Positions 1-8,667 of a DNA stretch of 64,000 nucleotides are shown here, one piece after another. Made by a program: the position numbers and the translations under genes. Below the pieces are notes generated by a model that saw only the letters and a program-made list of their open reading frames with translations, did not search any database and had not been told where the DNA came from. The DNA lies in the NCBI GenBank assembly GCA_043808235.1, contig JAZDFC010000061.1:4049-68048 (forward strand), read 5' to 3'. This DNA comes from JAZDFC01 sp043808235 (GTDB taxonomy: Bacteria > Bacteroidota > Ignavibacteria > Ignavibacteriales > Melioribacteraceae). Position 1 is the first letter of the stretch; the number at the start of each line of letters is the position of its first letter.

Positions 1-962
1 TCGGACAAAGCAAATCGATTGTAAAAGCATTGAACACCGTGGAAAAACTTGCCAAGAGCGATGATACAACAATTTTAATTGAAGGTGAAAGTGGCACCGG
101 TAAAGAATTGGTAGCAAAGTATATTCATCAATGCAGCCCAAGAAAAGATAAAGTATTTATTTCTATTAACTGCGGTTCAATCCCCAAAGAACTTGCCGAG
201 AGTGAATTGTTCGGTTATGAAAAAGGCGCTTTTACTGGCGCTGCTCAAAAAACCAAATTAGGGAAATTTGAACTTGCCGACGCCGGGACGATACTTCTCG
301 ATGAAGTGGGTGAATTGAGTCCCGATATACAAGTTAAGTTATTGAGAGTATTACAGGAGAGAAAATTTTACCGTGTTGGCGGCGAGAAAGAAGTATCTGT
401 CAATGTTCGAGTTATTGCCGCAACAAACCGTAGTCTCGAAAACGAAGTAAAGGAAGGCCGGTTCCGGGAAGATTTATTTTATCGGCTTCATGTAGCTACA
501 ATCTTGATACCACCGCTTCGCGAAAGGAAAGAAGATATTTCCAGACTTGCATTCTCTTTTATGCAGGCTTATGCCCGTAAGTTTGATAAGAACATTAAAC
601 GGATTAACGAGGATGCTTTAAAACTTTTGGAGAATCAATACTGGCGCGGTAACGTGCGAGAATTAAAGAACGCCGTTGAAAGAGCTGTGCTTATGATGGA
701 TGGCGATGAAGTAAAAGAATATAATTTTGATTTTCTGAAAGTGACCGGCGCTCAAGACCAACAATCAGTTGATGAGTTTATTCTTAAAATCCCCCACAAA
801 GGGATAAAAATTGATGCGGTGTTGAAATCATTGATACTAAAAACGCTTGATATAACTAAAGGGAATCAGGTGCAAGCTGCTAAAGTGTTGGGGCTTTCAA
901 GATCGAAACTACGTTATAGAATGGAACAACTTGGAATTGAAATTACGAAGCAAATTCATTAA
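1..962 (+). CDS. Sigma-54-dependent transcriptional activator (NtrC family), 5' end outside window
   Basis: The reading frame is open from the left edge of the window, so the start and probably an N-terminal receiver domain lie upstream; the TTG at 30 is only an internal codon. The visible part is an AAA+ sigma-54 interaction domain: Walker A GESGTGKE, the GAFTGA loop that contacts sigma-54, Walker B GTILLDEVGEL, and an arginine-finger region FREDLFYRL. It ends in a Fis-type helix-turn-helix (QAAKVLGLSRSKLRYRM). Proteins of this family bind upstream activating sequences and use ATP to open sigma-54 promoters. It converges on the histidine kinase gene, and the two 3' ends overlap by 20 bp. The target genes cannot be told from the window. 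Confidence 0.93.
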   Translation, partial: GQSKSIVKALNTVEKLAKSDDTTILIEGESGTGKELVAKYIHQCSPRKDKVFISINCGSIPKELAESELFGYEKGAFTGAAQKTKLGKFELADAGTILLDEVGELSPDIQVKLLRVLQERKFYRVGGEKEVSVNVRVIAATNRSLENEVKEGRFREDLFYRLHVATILIPPLRERKEDISRLAFSFMQAYARKFDKNIKRINEDALKLLENQYWRGNVRELKNAVERAVLMMDGDEVKEYNFDFLKVTGAQDQQSVDEFILKIPHKGIKIDAVLKSLILKTLDITKGNQVQAAKVLGLSRSKLRYRMEQLGIEITKQIH

Positions 963-2529
963 TTCTTTTTAACAGCGGAAGTGTAAATGTAATGTTTGTA
1001 CCTCTGCCTATCTCGGATACGATGCTGATCTTTCCGCCTTGTTTTTCAATCTGCTCTTTGCACAACCTTAATCCGAGACCGCTCCCTCTTTCCTCGGCAG
1101 TGCCGTTGGTTGATACATTATAGAGATCATCCAAAATTAAATTTATTTGTTCGTTTTTTAGTCCAACGCCTGTGTCTTCAACCGATACTATCGCAAAGCC
1201 TTCATCGCTTTCAGCAGATAATTTTATATAACCGCATCGCTTTGTAAACTTTATTGCGTTCGAGAGCAGGTTTTGGAAAATGGACGAAATCATTATCGGG
1301 TCGGAATAAATTTCAAGAAAGTGATCGATAGTATTTGTAAGTAAAATTTCTTTTTTTGCCAGCGCAATTGACATTACCTCGGTTACTTTTTCCACAATCA
1401 TGAATAGATTAATTGGCTGCGGATGTAACTCGATTTTACCGCCCTGTAGCTTAGCCCATTGTAACAAGGTTTCCATCAAATCGTAAATATTTTTTGCTGA
1501 TGAATTGATATGCGAAAGGTATGAATGCAATGTTTCCGGATCAAGCTGAGAAAATTCTTCTAATAACAAATCTGAAAAACCAAGGAGGGCGTTAAATGGG
1601 CTGCGTAAATCATGAGCAATTATCGACATCATTTTGTCTTTGCTTGTATTAAGTTCTCTCAGTTGGTTCTCCGAAACATGCAAAAGCGAAATGGTTTTTT
1701 CTAATTCATTGGTTTTAGTTTCGAGAAGTTCTTGTTTATTTTCTAATTGTACAAAGTTTTCTTTTAATTCCCGGCTGATTTTTGTTTTTTCGGTTATGTC
1801 ATGTGCGTTGATTACAATACCATTAATCAGTTCATCTTCGAGAAGATTGTTGGTCATTACTTCAAGATAAATCCACGAGCCGTTCTTATGTTTGAATCTG
1901 AATTCCGGTATTTCAGAATGTCCGGCATTGTTAATAATTAACAGGAAATTATCCCAAACGGGATTGCAATCCTCTTCATGAATACGATTAAAAACATTCG
2001 TCCCGATAATTTCAGCAGGCCGGTATCCCAATACATTTTTTACTGATTCACTACAATATTTTACTTTGCCTTCCGCATCCAATACGGCAATTATATCACG
2101 TGAAAACTGAACCAATTTTTTAAACTTCTGCTCGCTCTCTTTTAATTTTCTCTCCATATCTTTTTTGAACAAAGCCATGGTTATAGCCGCATGCAGTTCT
2201 CTTTCTTTTATTGGTTTAAGTATATATCCGAATGGTTCAATCAGTTTTGCTCTTTCAATGCTATTATCGTCGGAGTATGAAGTAATGAAAATAACCGGAA
2301 TATCAAGTTCGCTCTTAAGTAAACCGGCGGCCTGTATGCCGTCTTCATCGCCATCAAGCATAATATCCATTAAAACTAAATCGGGATTATCACGGTAGGC
2401 AGCTTTGATAGCCTCTTTGGCTGAAGTTACAATAGCGCAAACAGAATAACCCAAACTCATCAGTACCTTGTTAATAAAGGTAGCTGTAATGATTTCATCT
2501 TCGACAACCATTATGTTGATTTTGGGCAT
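943..2529 (-). CDS. Response-regulator receiver / PAS / histidine kinase hybrid
   Basis: About 528 residues. An N-terminal receiver domain (phospho-acceptor Asp about residue 55 in LVLMDIMLDG, Lys in YILKPIKE) is followed by a PAS domain (about 135-245), a coiled-coil stretch, a HisKA domain with the phospho-accepting His in IIAHDLRSPF, and an HATPase_c domain with N-box LSNAIKFT, G1 box VEDTGVGL and G2 box GSGLGLRL. It is a soluble signalling kinase with no membrane segments. The ATG at 2529 (MPKINIMVVEDE) is preferred over a TTG at 2544, because AAGGA sits just upstream of the ATG. An N-terminal receiver on a kinase suggests it works inside a phosphorelay; the sensed signal is unknown. Confidence 0.9.
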   Translation of the reverse strand: MPKINIMVVEDEIITATFINKVLMSLGYSVCAIVTSAKEAIKAAYRDNPDLVLMDIMLDGDEDGIQAAGLLKSELDIPVIFITSYSDDNSIERAKLIEPFGYILKPIKERELHAAITMALFKKDMERKLKESEQKFKKLVQFSRDIIAVLDAEGKVKYCSESVKNVLGYRPAEIIGTNVFNRIHEEDCNPVWDNFLLIINNAGHSEIPEFRFKHKNGSWIYLEVMTNNLLEDELINGIVINAHDITEKTKISRELKENFVQLENKQELLETKTNELEKTISLLHVSENQLRELNTSKDKMMSIIAHDLRSPFNALLGFSDLLLEEFSQLDPETLHSYLSHINSSAKNIYDLMETLLQWAKLQGGKIELHPQPINLFMIVEKVTEVMSIALAKKEILLTNTIDHFLEIYSDPIMISSIFQNLLSNAIKFTKRCGYIKLSAESDEGFAIVSVEDTGVGLKNEQINLILDDLYNVSTNGTAEERGSGLGLRLCKEQIEKQGGKISIVSEIGRGTNITFTLPLLKRINEFAS

Positions 2530-2697
2530 TATTATCCTTGGCAATAATTGTACTTTTCTAAATTTATTATCGAACTGCGGGAAGTAAATTTTAATTACGA
2601 GAAGGGTAATATTTGATGCCCCGAATCAAGCTGGAAAGCAAACATGAGTTTGGATCAGTAAAAATTCTAAAACGTTCAATTAAAATGGAAATCGATG

Positions 2698-3687
2698 TTA
2701 TTTCAAATAACTTATTGCGTATTCCAATTGTTTATCAATAAGATTATCAACATCCATCTCAGTCTGGGTAATTATTGTATCCGGCGGTACCCCTTTCCAT
2801 TCAATCATTTCTCCATTAAGGCGTTTAAAATATGCAGTTGGAATTCGAATTTCTTTTCCGCTGGGTAATAAGAATTCCTTTGTTGATCCGCCGCCTCCTC
2901 CTGTTGTTGTGCCAACGATAATTACATTATTAGCAGATCCCATCATATCGACGAATACTTCAGAAGCGCTAAAACTTGCACCATTTATTAGTACGACTAC
3001 CGGATTAGCATAATGGTTTTCAGAGTTTGGTTCAACTGTCCATGGCCAAGCATCCCCGTCTTTATTAAACGCATTTCCTGTCACTGATTCATCGATAAAA
3101 TAGGAAACAATATGATCGGTCATTGTTGTCCTGCCGCCGATATTATTGCGTACATCGATGATTATTCCTTTCGTACCCGCAAAATATTTCATGATCAAAT
3201 CGAAGTCATTAATCCAGCTGCCTTTTTCGAATGTAGTGAAGTGAACATAACCAATATTGCCGGGAAGAATTTCGTATTCAATGCGATCATTACCTGCGAA
3301 TTTGAATTGAGCATTAAGATACTTGTTCACGACTTCGGGACTAAATGATCTGCTATCACTTTCTCTTTCCCACAAGTACGTAATTATCGGGTAACCGCCT
3401 TCGGTAAAAAGTTCAATCTGTGCATCCTTAAATTCACGGAACATTTTGTAAAAGATCGTAAGAATTTCATCACCGGTTGAGTTTTGAACCTGTGATTTGT
3501 AATAGGTATAAACGGAATCCCAATTTATATTCTTGTATTGTAAAAACGGATAATTATCTTTTATAATCTGCGAGACTGTTTCGAAATCCTGCATGTTGTA
3601 ATTCACCGCGGGTTCATCAACAAACAAATCGCCGCAGCCGGAAATGAAAATCAAAAGAAGCGCGATAAAATATTTTGTAGTTTTCAT
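2698..3687 (-). CDS. S41-family peptidase-like lipoprotein
   Basis: 329 residues with a lipoprotein signal peptide (lipobox ISGC, Cys18), so probably membrane-anchored in the periplasm or at the surface. The C-terminal half matches the S41 (C-terminal-processing/tricorn-like) peptidase core: GNIGYVHF, the strand-loop GIIIDVRNNIGG, and NGASFSASEVF, which carries the expected nucleophilic serine. It ends with the usual GVPPD segment. No PDZ domain is evident, unlike CtpA, so it resembles the shorter 'S41 family peptidase' lipoproteins of Bacteroidota. It starts 3 bp after the stop of the upstream barrel-protein gene, suggesting co-expression. The substrate is unknown. Confidence 0.85.
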   Translation of the reverse strand: MKTTKYFIALLLIFISGCGDLFVDEPAVNYNMQDFETVSQIIKDNYPFLQYKNINWDSVYTYYKSQVQNSTGDEILTIFYKMFREFKDAQIELFTEGGYPIITYLWERESDSRSFSPEVVNKYLNAQFKFAGNDRIEYEILPGNIGYVHFTTFEKGSWINDFDLIMKYFAGTKGIIIDVRNNIGGRTTMTDHIVSYFIDESVTGNAFNKDGDAWPWTVEPNSENHYANPVVVLINGASFSASEVFVDMMGSANNVIIVGTTTGGGGGSTKEFLLPSGKEIRIPTAYFKRLNGEMIEWKGVPPDTIITQTEMDVDNLIDKQLEYAISYLK

Positions 3688-3690
3688 ATA

Positions 3691-4482
3691 TTAAAATGAA
3701 TAACGAAGAGTTAGTAAGAAATTATCGTTTGTTGAAATAAAGTAATCCCATGCATTGATATTCGTAATGCTCAGTTTGTAACCAAGCGAAGAAGAGAATC
3801 CTTTGTATATTTTATAATTGACTGAAAGCGCGAATGAAGTTCTTAATCCAGAAAATAAAGATAAAAATTTCACGGGATGCTCTTCACCTTCACGCGGATC
3901 GACAAACTTTCCGCCGAGTGAAATCAAACTTGTATATAGCGAACTTTCCACACTGAAACGGTTATTGATTGGAACAAACATATCGGTTCGCGCTCCAAGT
4001 GAAAATAAGAATGCTGCAGAATAAGCATCGAATAATCCAAGTCCTCCGTCGGCAATATTCTGGTTACGGTAGTGCACAAAAATCTCCGGATTCGGTCCGA
4101 GAAAGAATTGAAAATCCCGATCAAACAACCTGAAACTTCCGAGAGAATACAAATAGGAAAAATTAAATGAAAGTTCTGTTACTTCGGCGGTTGCATTATT
4201 ATCGTTGTCCACGCCGGCAAGATTAATACCTTCGAGTGAAATATTTACAATGCGCGAATCATAAGCCTGCGACCACTCTAAATTGAATGATGAAGTCCAG
4301 CCGGAGTATTTTTGTTTCGACAGAAACTCATCCTTTACAACAATGTAACTTAGACCGGCTTTTACTGAAATGCTGGATGAAGAACCCAGACAATGGTGGA
4401 GTGAATCCTGCGCAAATAAATTTAAAGTCAGAGCGCTGAAAACAATCAAGGTAATAATTAGCGGAAATTTTTTCATAGTCAT
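3691..4482 (-). CDS. Small outer-membrane beta-barrel-like protein, function unknown
   Basis: 263 residues with a signal peptide (hydrophobic core then LFAQ). The rest alternates aromatic and polar residues in strand-sized blocks and ends in an aromatic-terminated strand (LLTLRYSF), as expected of an outer-membrane barrel. I recognise no named family. It is the first gene of a two-gene unit with the S41-like lipoprotein 3 bp downstream. ATG at 4482 and ATG at 4476 are both possible starts; no clear ribosome-binding site separates them. Confidence 0.6.
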   Translation of the reverse strand: MTMKKFPLIITLIVFSALTLNLFAQDSLHHCLGSSSSISVKAGLSYIVVKDEFLSKQKYSGWTSSFNLEWSQAYDSRIVNISLEGINLAGVDNDNNATAEVTELSFNFSYLYSLGSFRLFDRDFQFFLGPNPEIFVHYRNQNIADGGLGLFDAYSAAFLFSLGARTDMFVPINNRFSVESSLYTSLISLGGKFVDPREGEEHPVKFLSLFSGLRTSFALSVNYKIYKGFSSSLGYKLSITNINAWDYFISTNDNFLLTLRYSF

Positions 4483-4597
4483 AAATTATTGGGAGTAAAT
4501 ATTTTGTCTTGCGTGAAAATCTGGAATACAAACTATAGAATCAACAAAAATATTCAATTACTTTTTTTTACTTCCGGATAAATGTAATAATAATGCC

Positions 4598-4960
4598 TCA
4601 TTTACTAATCAGTAATTTTAAAGCGTAGATCAATAGAAATACGGCAAAAACTTTTTTTAGAATTGTGTCAGGAAGATTAACCGCAAATTTTGAAGATATA
4701 TAGCTTCCAATTACAAATGTAACCACCATAATCAAAACGGCTTTTAAATTAATAAAGCCGGCTTTATAATAATTCATTACTGCTAATATTCCAATTGGAA
4801 GCAGCAATAAACCAAGAGAGGTTCCCTGCGCTGCCTTCTGTGAATATCCAAGAAGTCCAACCAGCATCGGAATTATTATTATACCGCCTCCGATACCCAG
4901 CATGCCGCTTAATAATCCTGCTGCTAATCCAATAATTAATAATGTTATAGTTTCCTGCAT
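4598..4960 (-). CDS. TauE/SafE (TSUP) family permease, half-length
   Basis: 120 residues, very hydrophobic, about four membrane segments. The glycine-rich start (GLLSGMLGIGGGIIIIPML) and the later QGTSLGLLLLP are typical of one repeat of the TSUP (sulfite/anion exporter, DUF81) fold. Family members usually have two such repeats and about 250 residues, so this is a half-size version that would need to dimerise if functional. The start has GGTGG just upstream. It lies 41 bp downstream of the radical SAM gene on the same strand, probably in one transcript. The substrate is not predictable. Confidence 0.8.
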   Translation of the reverse strand: MQETITLLIIGLAAGLLSGMLGIGGGIIIIPMLVGLLGYSQKAAQGTSLGLLLLPIGILAVMNYYKAGFINLKAVLIMVVTFVIGSYISSKFAVNLPDTILKKVFAVFLLIYALKLLISK

Positions 4961-5000
4961 ATTCCACCGTCTTTAAATTAATGAAAATCACAACTACAAA

Positions 5001-6131
5001 TTAACGAATTAAAAATAATTCTTTGTATCTCTCGCAGCTTCCCGTTTCCAAAATCTCGAGAATGATTTTTTCTGTGAATTTGCCTACACCTTTTATGCTG
5101 CACAAATTTGCTCTCATTGAAGAAAGTGGCTTGTCTAATTGAGATACTGAATATGCAGCATATCCAAATGGCGAAGATTGATTTTTCAGTTTGGAAATGT
5201 AATCAAGATGCTCTAAGATGATAATGATGAAATTATTTTCATCAAAGAAATTTCTTAATCCCAAAACCGGTATGCGTAAAGGGATTTTATGCTTCAAGGC
5301 AATCGAAAAAAACAATTGATTTAATTGTTCGTAATATGCCGGAATTGCATTGCCCCATTTATCCGGAGGATAAAGCATATCATATTCGATAAGAAATTGC
5401 GGGTAATGCCGTTTTAGAATATTTATAAAATATTCTTTTTGTCTGCCTTCCTTCAAAGTCATTCCGCCGAATACAACATAATCTAATCCATATTCCTTTG
5501 CTGCTCTAACTGTGTTTTCCAATTGAGTTGGTGAATCTGTAATGAAAGGAATAATAGGCATCAAAAACATTCCGCAGGTAATTCCTTCTTCTTTAAATTT
5601 GGCAAGAGTTTCAAGTCTCTTCGATGGCGGGGGAACTCCCGGTTCTATAATTGAACTTAATTTGTCATCAACAGATGAAAAGCTCATACTCACAATTACA
5701 CAGCTGCGCTCGTTGATTTGTTTTAAAAGTGCCATATCGCGTAATATAAGTATTGACTTTGTGAGCATATGAACGGGATGATTGTATTTCAACAATAATT
5801 TTAATGCGCTGCGTGTCAGTTCATATTTAGTTTCAACGGGCTGATAACTATCACAAACTCCTCCGCCGACAACAAAAAATCCTTTGTTGATTGGTTTTCG
5901 TTTTCTTGCCGGATTGAGTTCGCGGGATAATAAATCAATGACATTAACTTTTACAGAAATATCTTTGCCAAATTCACCATCAACATTATAAGTCTCGGCT
6001 CTGCCATCGCAGTAAATACAATTATGCGTGCAACCCCGGTAAAGATTCATTCCGTAGCTTGAGAGAAACCACGAATCAACTTTTTTTTGTTTGCGTAATA
6101 ATGACTTTGCTTGTACTTCCCGGATGTTCAT
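5001..6131 (-). CDS. Radical SAM protein, SPL / Rv2578c-like family
   Basis: About 376 residues. The cluster motif is GCTHNCIYCDGR (Cx3Cx2C), preceded by a conserved SSYGMNLYRGC entry, as in the spore photoproduct lyase-like/Rv2578c family of radical SAM enzymes. These bind a [4Fe-4S] cluster and S-adenosylmethionine; the physiological substrate is not known for this branch. The last 40 residues contain a helix-hairpin-helix-like LCSIKGVGKFTEKII, usually a DNA-binding element. The ATG at 6131 is preferred over a TTG at 6140, without a strong ribosome-binding site for either. The half-length TSUP gene follows. Confidence 0.82.
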   Translation of the reverse strand: MNIREVQAKSLLRKQKKVDSWFLSSYGMNLYRGCTHNCIYCDGRAETYNVDGEFGKDISVKVNVIDLLSRELNPARKRKPINKGFFVVGGGVCDSYQPVETKYELTRSALKLLLKYNHPVHMLTKSILILRDMALLKQINERSCVIVSMSFSSVDDKLSSIIEPGVPPPSKRLETLAKFKEEGITCGMFLMPIIPFITDSPTQLENTVRAAKEYGLDYVVFGGMTLKEGRQKEYFINILKRHYPQFLIEYDMLYPPDKWGNAIPAYYEQLNQLFFSIALKHKIPLRIPVLGLRNFFDENNFIIIILEHLDYISKLKNQSSPFGYAAYSVSQLDKPLSSMRANLCSIKGVGKFTEKIILEILETGSCERYKELFLIR

Positions 6132-6188
6132 GAGAATCAACTCATCAAAAATTTAGTAATCTCAATGAAGCGTTAAGTGAGACACAAC

Positions 6189-6707
6189 TCACTTTTTCTC
6201 CAACTTAAGCGGAACACCGGAAAGTTTCTCGATGGGTAACGGCCACATATCAAAGACTGCAAACTGCTCCATTATTTCACAGGGATTTTTACCACGATAT
6301 TTAATTTCGTAAGCGCCGTAAACATTTGCAGCTCTGCCGCCTCCTTTGCAATGAAGCAGAATTTTGCCATTGTTTTTTGAAACAGTCTCTGCAAATTTTT
6401 CAACAACTTCTTCCCGGTAAGGAAATTTTGTTCCGCTAATGGGAACTAAAATGTATGTTATCCCTAATTCTTTTAATAATGTTTCTTCATCAAATTTAAC
6501 TTGAGTTGTGTCGCTCATTTCCTCTTGAGTTCTTACATTAAAGACAAGTGTAATACCTTTTTCGGGTAATGATCTTAATTCCAACTCATTCGGTTGCCCG
6601 CACACAATTATATTATCATCATCAATAACCTTATCGAATACGGAAGTGGTTTGTGCGTTAAGTAAAAACGGTATTAATAATACAAAAATCGCAAATAATT
6701 TTTTCAT
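6189..6707 (-). CDS. Exported DUF442/BLH-type tyrosine-phosphatase-like protein
   Basis: 172 residues with a clear signal peptide (cleavage expected after LLNAQ). The domain resembles the beta-lactamase-hydrolase-like (DUF442) branch of the dual-specificity phosphatase fold: CGQPNELELRSL near the start, VFNVRT, and the active-site loop HCKGGGRAAN, with Cys120 and Arg125. The loop is C-x4-R, the spacing found in BLH/rhodanese-like proteins, rather than the classical phosphatase C-x5-R. The predicted location is the periplasm. The substrate is unknown. It appears to be a single-gene unit. Confidence 0.75.
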   Translation of the reverse strand: MKKLFAIFVLLIPFLLNAQTTSVFDKVIDDDNIIVCGQPNELELRSLPEKGITLVFNVRTQEEMSDTTQVKFDEETLLKELGITYILVPISGTKFPYREEVVEKFAETVSKNNGKILLHCKGGGRAANVYGAYEIKYRGKNPCEIMEQFAVFDMWPLPIEKLSGVPLKLEKK

Positions 6708-6800
6708 TGGAGTCCCCTGATAATTGTTTTCGTATTTTATTATTTGAATATCTTGATGGTTTTAAGTCGGAAGTAAAAATATGAAATTCTTTGGAAGGAA

Positions 6801-6832
6801 ATAAAAAAGCCTCTCAAAAAATTGAGAGGCTT
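6801..6832 (-). terminator. Rho-independent terminator of the RRM gene
   Basis: An 11-bp perfect stem (6807-6817 with 6822-6832) with a 4-base loop. Read on the minus strand it is followed by a run of Ts, just past the stop of the RRM protein gene. Confidence 0.9.
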
Positions 6833-6847
6833 AATTGATTGGAAAAA

Positions 6848-7219
6848 TTAAAATCTTCTTCCACCACCGCCGCTGCCGCCACTTCGGCCGCCGCCACCAC
6901 CGCGGTTTCCACCGCCGCCGCCATGTCCGCCTCTTGGGCCACCTCTTCCACCACCACCGCCAGGACGTCTATTGTCTCTTTTTGGGCGGGCTTCGTTAAC
7001 TGCAATCTTTTTGCCTTTTAGATCGGTCACGTTCAGAGCATTGATAGCTTTCTGAGCCTCAACGTCGGATGGCATTTCAACAAATCCAAATCCTTTGGAT
7101 TCACCCGTGAAAATATCGCGGATGACTTTTGCGCTGTTGACTTTACCGTGAGCCGAAAAAAGCTCTTGCAGATCAGTATCGGTAACTTCTTTGGCAAGAT
7201 TCCCAACGTAAATATTCAT
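6848..7219 (-). CDS. Glycine-rich RRM RNA-binding protein
   Basis: 123 residues. One RNA-recognition motif fills residues 1-80, with RNP2 IYVGNL at the start and RNP1 KGFGFVEM in the middle. It is followed by a low-complexity tail of Gly and Arg (RGG-like repeats, about 85-123). This is the architecture of cyanobacterial and Bacteroidota cold-inducible RNA-binding proteins, which bind single-stranded RNA and act as chaperones or post-transcriptional regulators. It is monocistronic, with a strong terminator just downstream. The GC-rich repeat region creates spurious long frames on both strands, which I do not treat as genes. Confidence 0.93.
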   Translation of the reverse strand: MNIYVGNLAKEVTDTDLQELFSAHGKVNSAKVIRDIFTGESKGFGFVEMPSDVEAQKAINALNVTDLKGKKIAVNEARPKRDNRRPGGGGGRGGPRGGHGGGGGNRGGGGGRSGGSGGGGRRF

Positions 7220-7322
7220 TTTGTTCCCCTGAAATAATAATTATAATTATAATTAGATTACTGAAAGATTATACCGAAGAAGTTACCTGCAGGAAACTTG
7301 GTGGATTGAATAATCTTAAAGT

Positions 7323-7346
7323 AAAAAACCCTCTCACGAGGGTTTT
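7323..7346 (-). terminator. Terminator after tRNA-Asp
   Basis: The hairpin AAAACCCTC / GAGGGTTTT with a 4-base loop, followed by Ts on the minus strand, begins 2 bp downstream of the tRNA 3' end. Confidence 0.85.
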
Positions 7347-7347
7347 G

Positions 7348-7421
7348 CGGGGCCGACGAGACTCGAACTCGCGACCTCCTGCGTGACAGGCAGGCGTTCT
7401 AACCAACTGAACTACGACCCC
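7348..7421 (-). tRNA. tRNA-Asp (anticodon GTC)
   Basis: The minus strand folds as a cloverleaf. The acceptor GGGGTCG pairs with CGGCCCC (one T-G wobble), the anticodon stem CCTGC/GCAGG holds the loop CTGTCAC with anticodon GTC, and the T arm GCGAG-TTCGAGT-CTCGT is canonical. The discriminator base is G and the CCA end is not encoded. The 74 nt length is normal. Confidence 0.97.
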
Positions 7422-7491
7422 TTAAAGAACATTTAATCTGTATAAAAAAGCAGAGCAAAAATAAACTAATTATCTATTCGACGCAAATTAT

Positions 7492-8601
7492 TTATAAATC
7501 TTCTGTACCAAAACTTACACCAACCGCTTTAGCAGTCATAACTAATTGATCGGTGGGCTTAACTAACTTTTGCCGCGAAATAGCATCCTCAATCTTTACA
7601 CTAGTTATTTCGTTACCTTTTAATGAAGCCATTCTACCAAATTTTTTCTTAATTGCCAGATCAATTGCGTATGTGCCGAATCGAGTCGATAATATTCTAT
7701 CGAATGGTGTTGGGCTTCCCCCTCGCTGAAGATGACCTAATACGGTGTATCGTGTTTCGAGTCCGGCGTTTTTCTCAATATCGCGCGCAATAAGTTCGGC
7801 TACTCCTCCCAACTGAACGGGATCTGTGCGTTTAATATCGGTACTTTTAATTACAAGTCCGCCTCCTTGCGGTTTGGCCCCTTCGGCAACACAAATGATG
7901 CTGAATTTTTTACCCTTGTAATTTCTCTGGGTAACTTTTTCATAAACATTTTCCCAGGTGAATGGAATTTCGGGTATTAATATAATATCAGCTCCACCGG
8001 CTAATCCGCCATTCAGAGCAATCCATCCGGCATATCTACCCATCACTTCGCAAATCATTACCCGATGATGTGTCGAAGCGGTTGTATGCAAGCGGTCCAA
8101 TGCCTCGGACACAACAAACACCGCCGAATCGTGACCGAAAGTCTGATCAGTTGCTTCAAGGTCGTTATCAATAGTCTTAGGAACCCCAACAATGTTCATC
8201 CCCATTTCGCTAAGTTTTTTAGAGATATGCATTGTACCATCGCCACCAATGGCAATTAGTGCATCGAGGTCCCAACCTTCATAGTTTTTTAAAGCTTTTT
8301 CAGAACGATCCATAATTTTAATTTCACCATGAACCTCTTCAGGCCAATGAAATGGATCTCCTTTATTAGAGGAGCCAAGAATACTGCCGCCACTGGTTAA
8401 TATCCCCGAAACATCTTTGTTGTATAATTCTACTGCTCTTCCTTCAACAAGTCCTTCAAATCCATCGATAATTCCCCATACTTGCAATCCGTTATCATGC
8501 GCCGGTTTGGTAACGCCCCTTATAACAGCATTCAAACCCGGGCAATCGCCGCCTCCGGTTAAAATGCCTATTCTTTTTACTTTGTTTGTTTTAGTTGCCA
8601 T
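7492..8601 (-). CDS. pfkA: 6-phosphofructokinase (group with Gly/Lys signature)
   Basis: 369 residues. PFK signatures are GGGDCPGLNAVIRG (16-29), GGDGT (119-123) and PKTIDNDL (141-148, with the catalytic Asp), plus GHLQRGG in the C-terminal half. It phosphorylates fructose 6-phosphate in glycolysis. Gly122 in GGDG points to ATP as donor, because pyrophosphate enzymes have Asp there. Lys142 before TIDND is the residue seen in pyrophosphate enzymes and in the mixed 'group III' ATP enzymes. I infer an ATP-dependent enzyme of the latter kind, probably lacking E. coli-type allostery. Start at ATG 8601. Monocistronic. Confidence 0.92.
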   Translation of the reverse strand: MATKTNKVKRIGILTGGGDCPGLNAVIRGVTKPAHDNGLQVWGIIDGFEGLVEGRAVELYNKDVSGILTSGGSILGSSNKGDPFHWPEEVHGEIKIMDRSEKALKNYEGWDLDALIAIGGDGTMHISKKLSEMGMNIVGVPKTIDNDLEATDQTFGHDSAVFVVSEALDRLHTTASTHHRVMICEVMGRYAGWIALNGGLAGGADIILIPEIPFTWENVYEKVTQRNYKGKKFSIICVAEGAKPQGGGLVIKSTDIKRTDPVQLGGVAELIARDIEKNAGLETRYTVLGHLQRGGSPTPFDRILSTRFGTYAIDLAIKKKFGRMASLKGNEITSVKIEDAISRQKLVKPTDQLVMTAKAVGVSFGTEDL

Positions 8602-8667
8602 ATTGTTCCACTTTTTCTAAGTATTATCGAGATTATAATCGCGAATTTAAATAATTGGGGGTAAATA

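Noticed and set aside
6814..7021. Long frames on both strands over the RRM gene tail
   Set aside because: They arise from the Gly/Arg-codon repeats and translate to Ala/Thr/Val low complexity.
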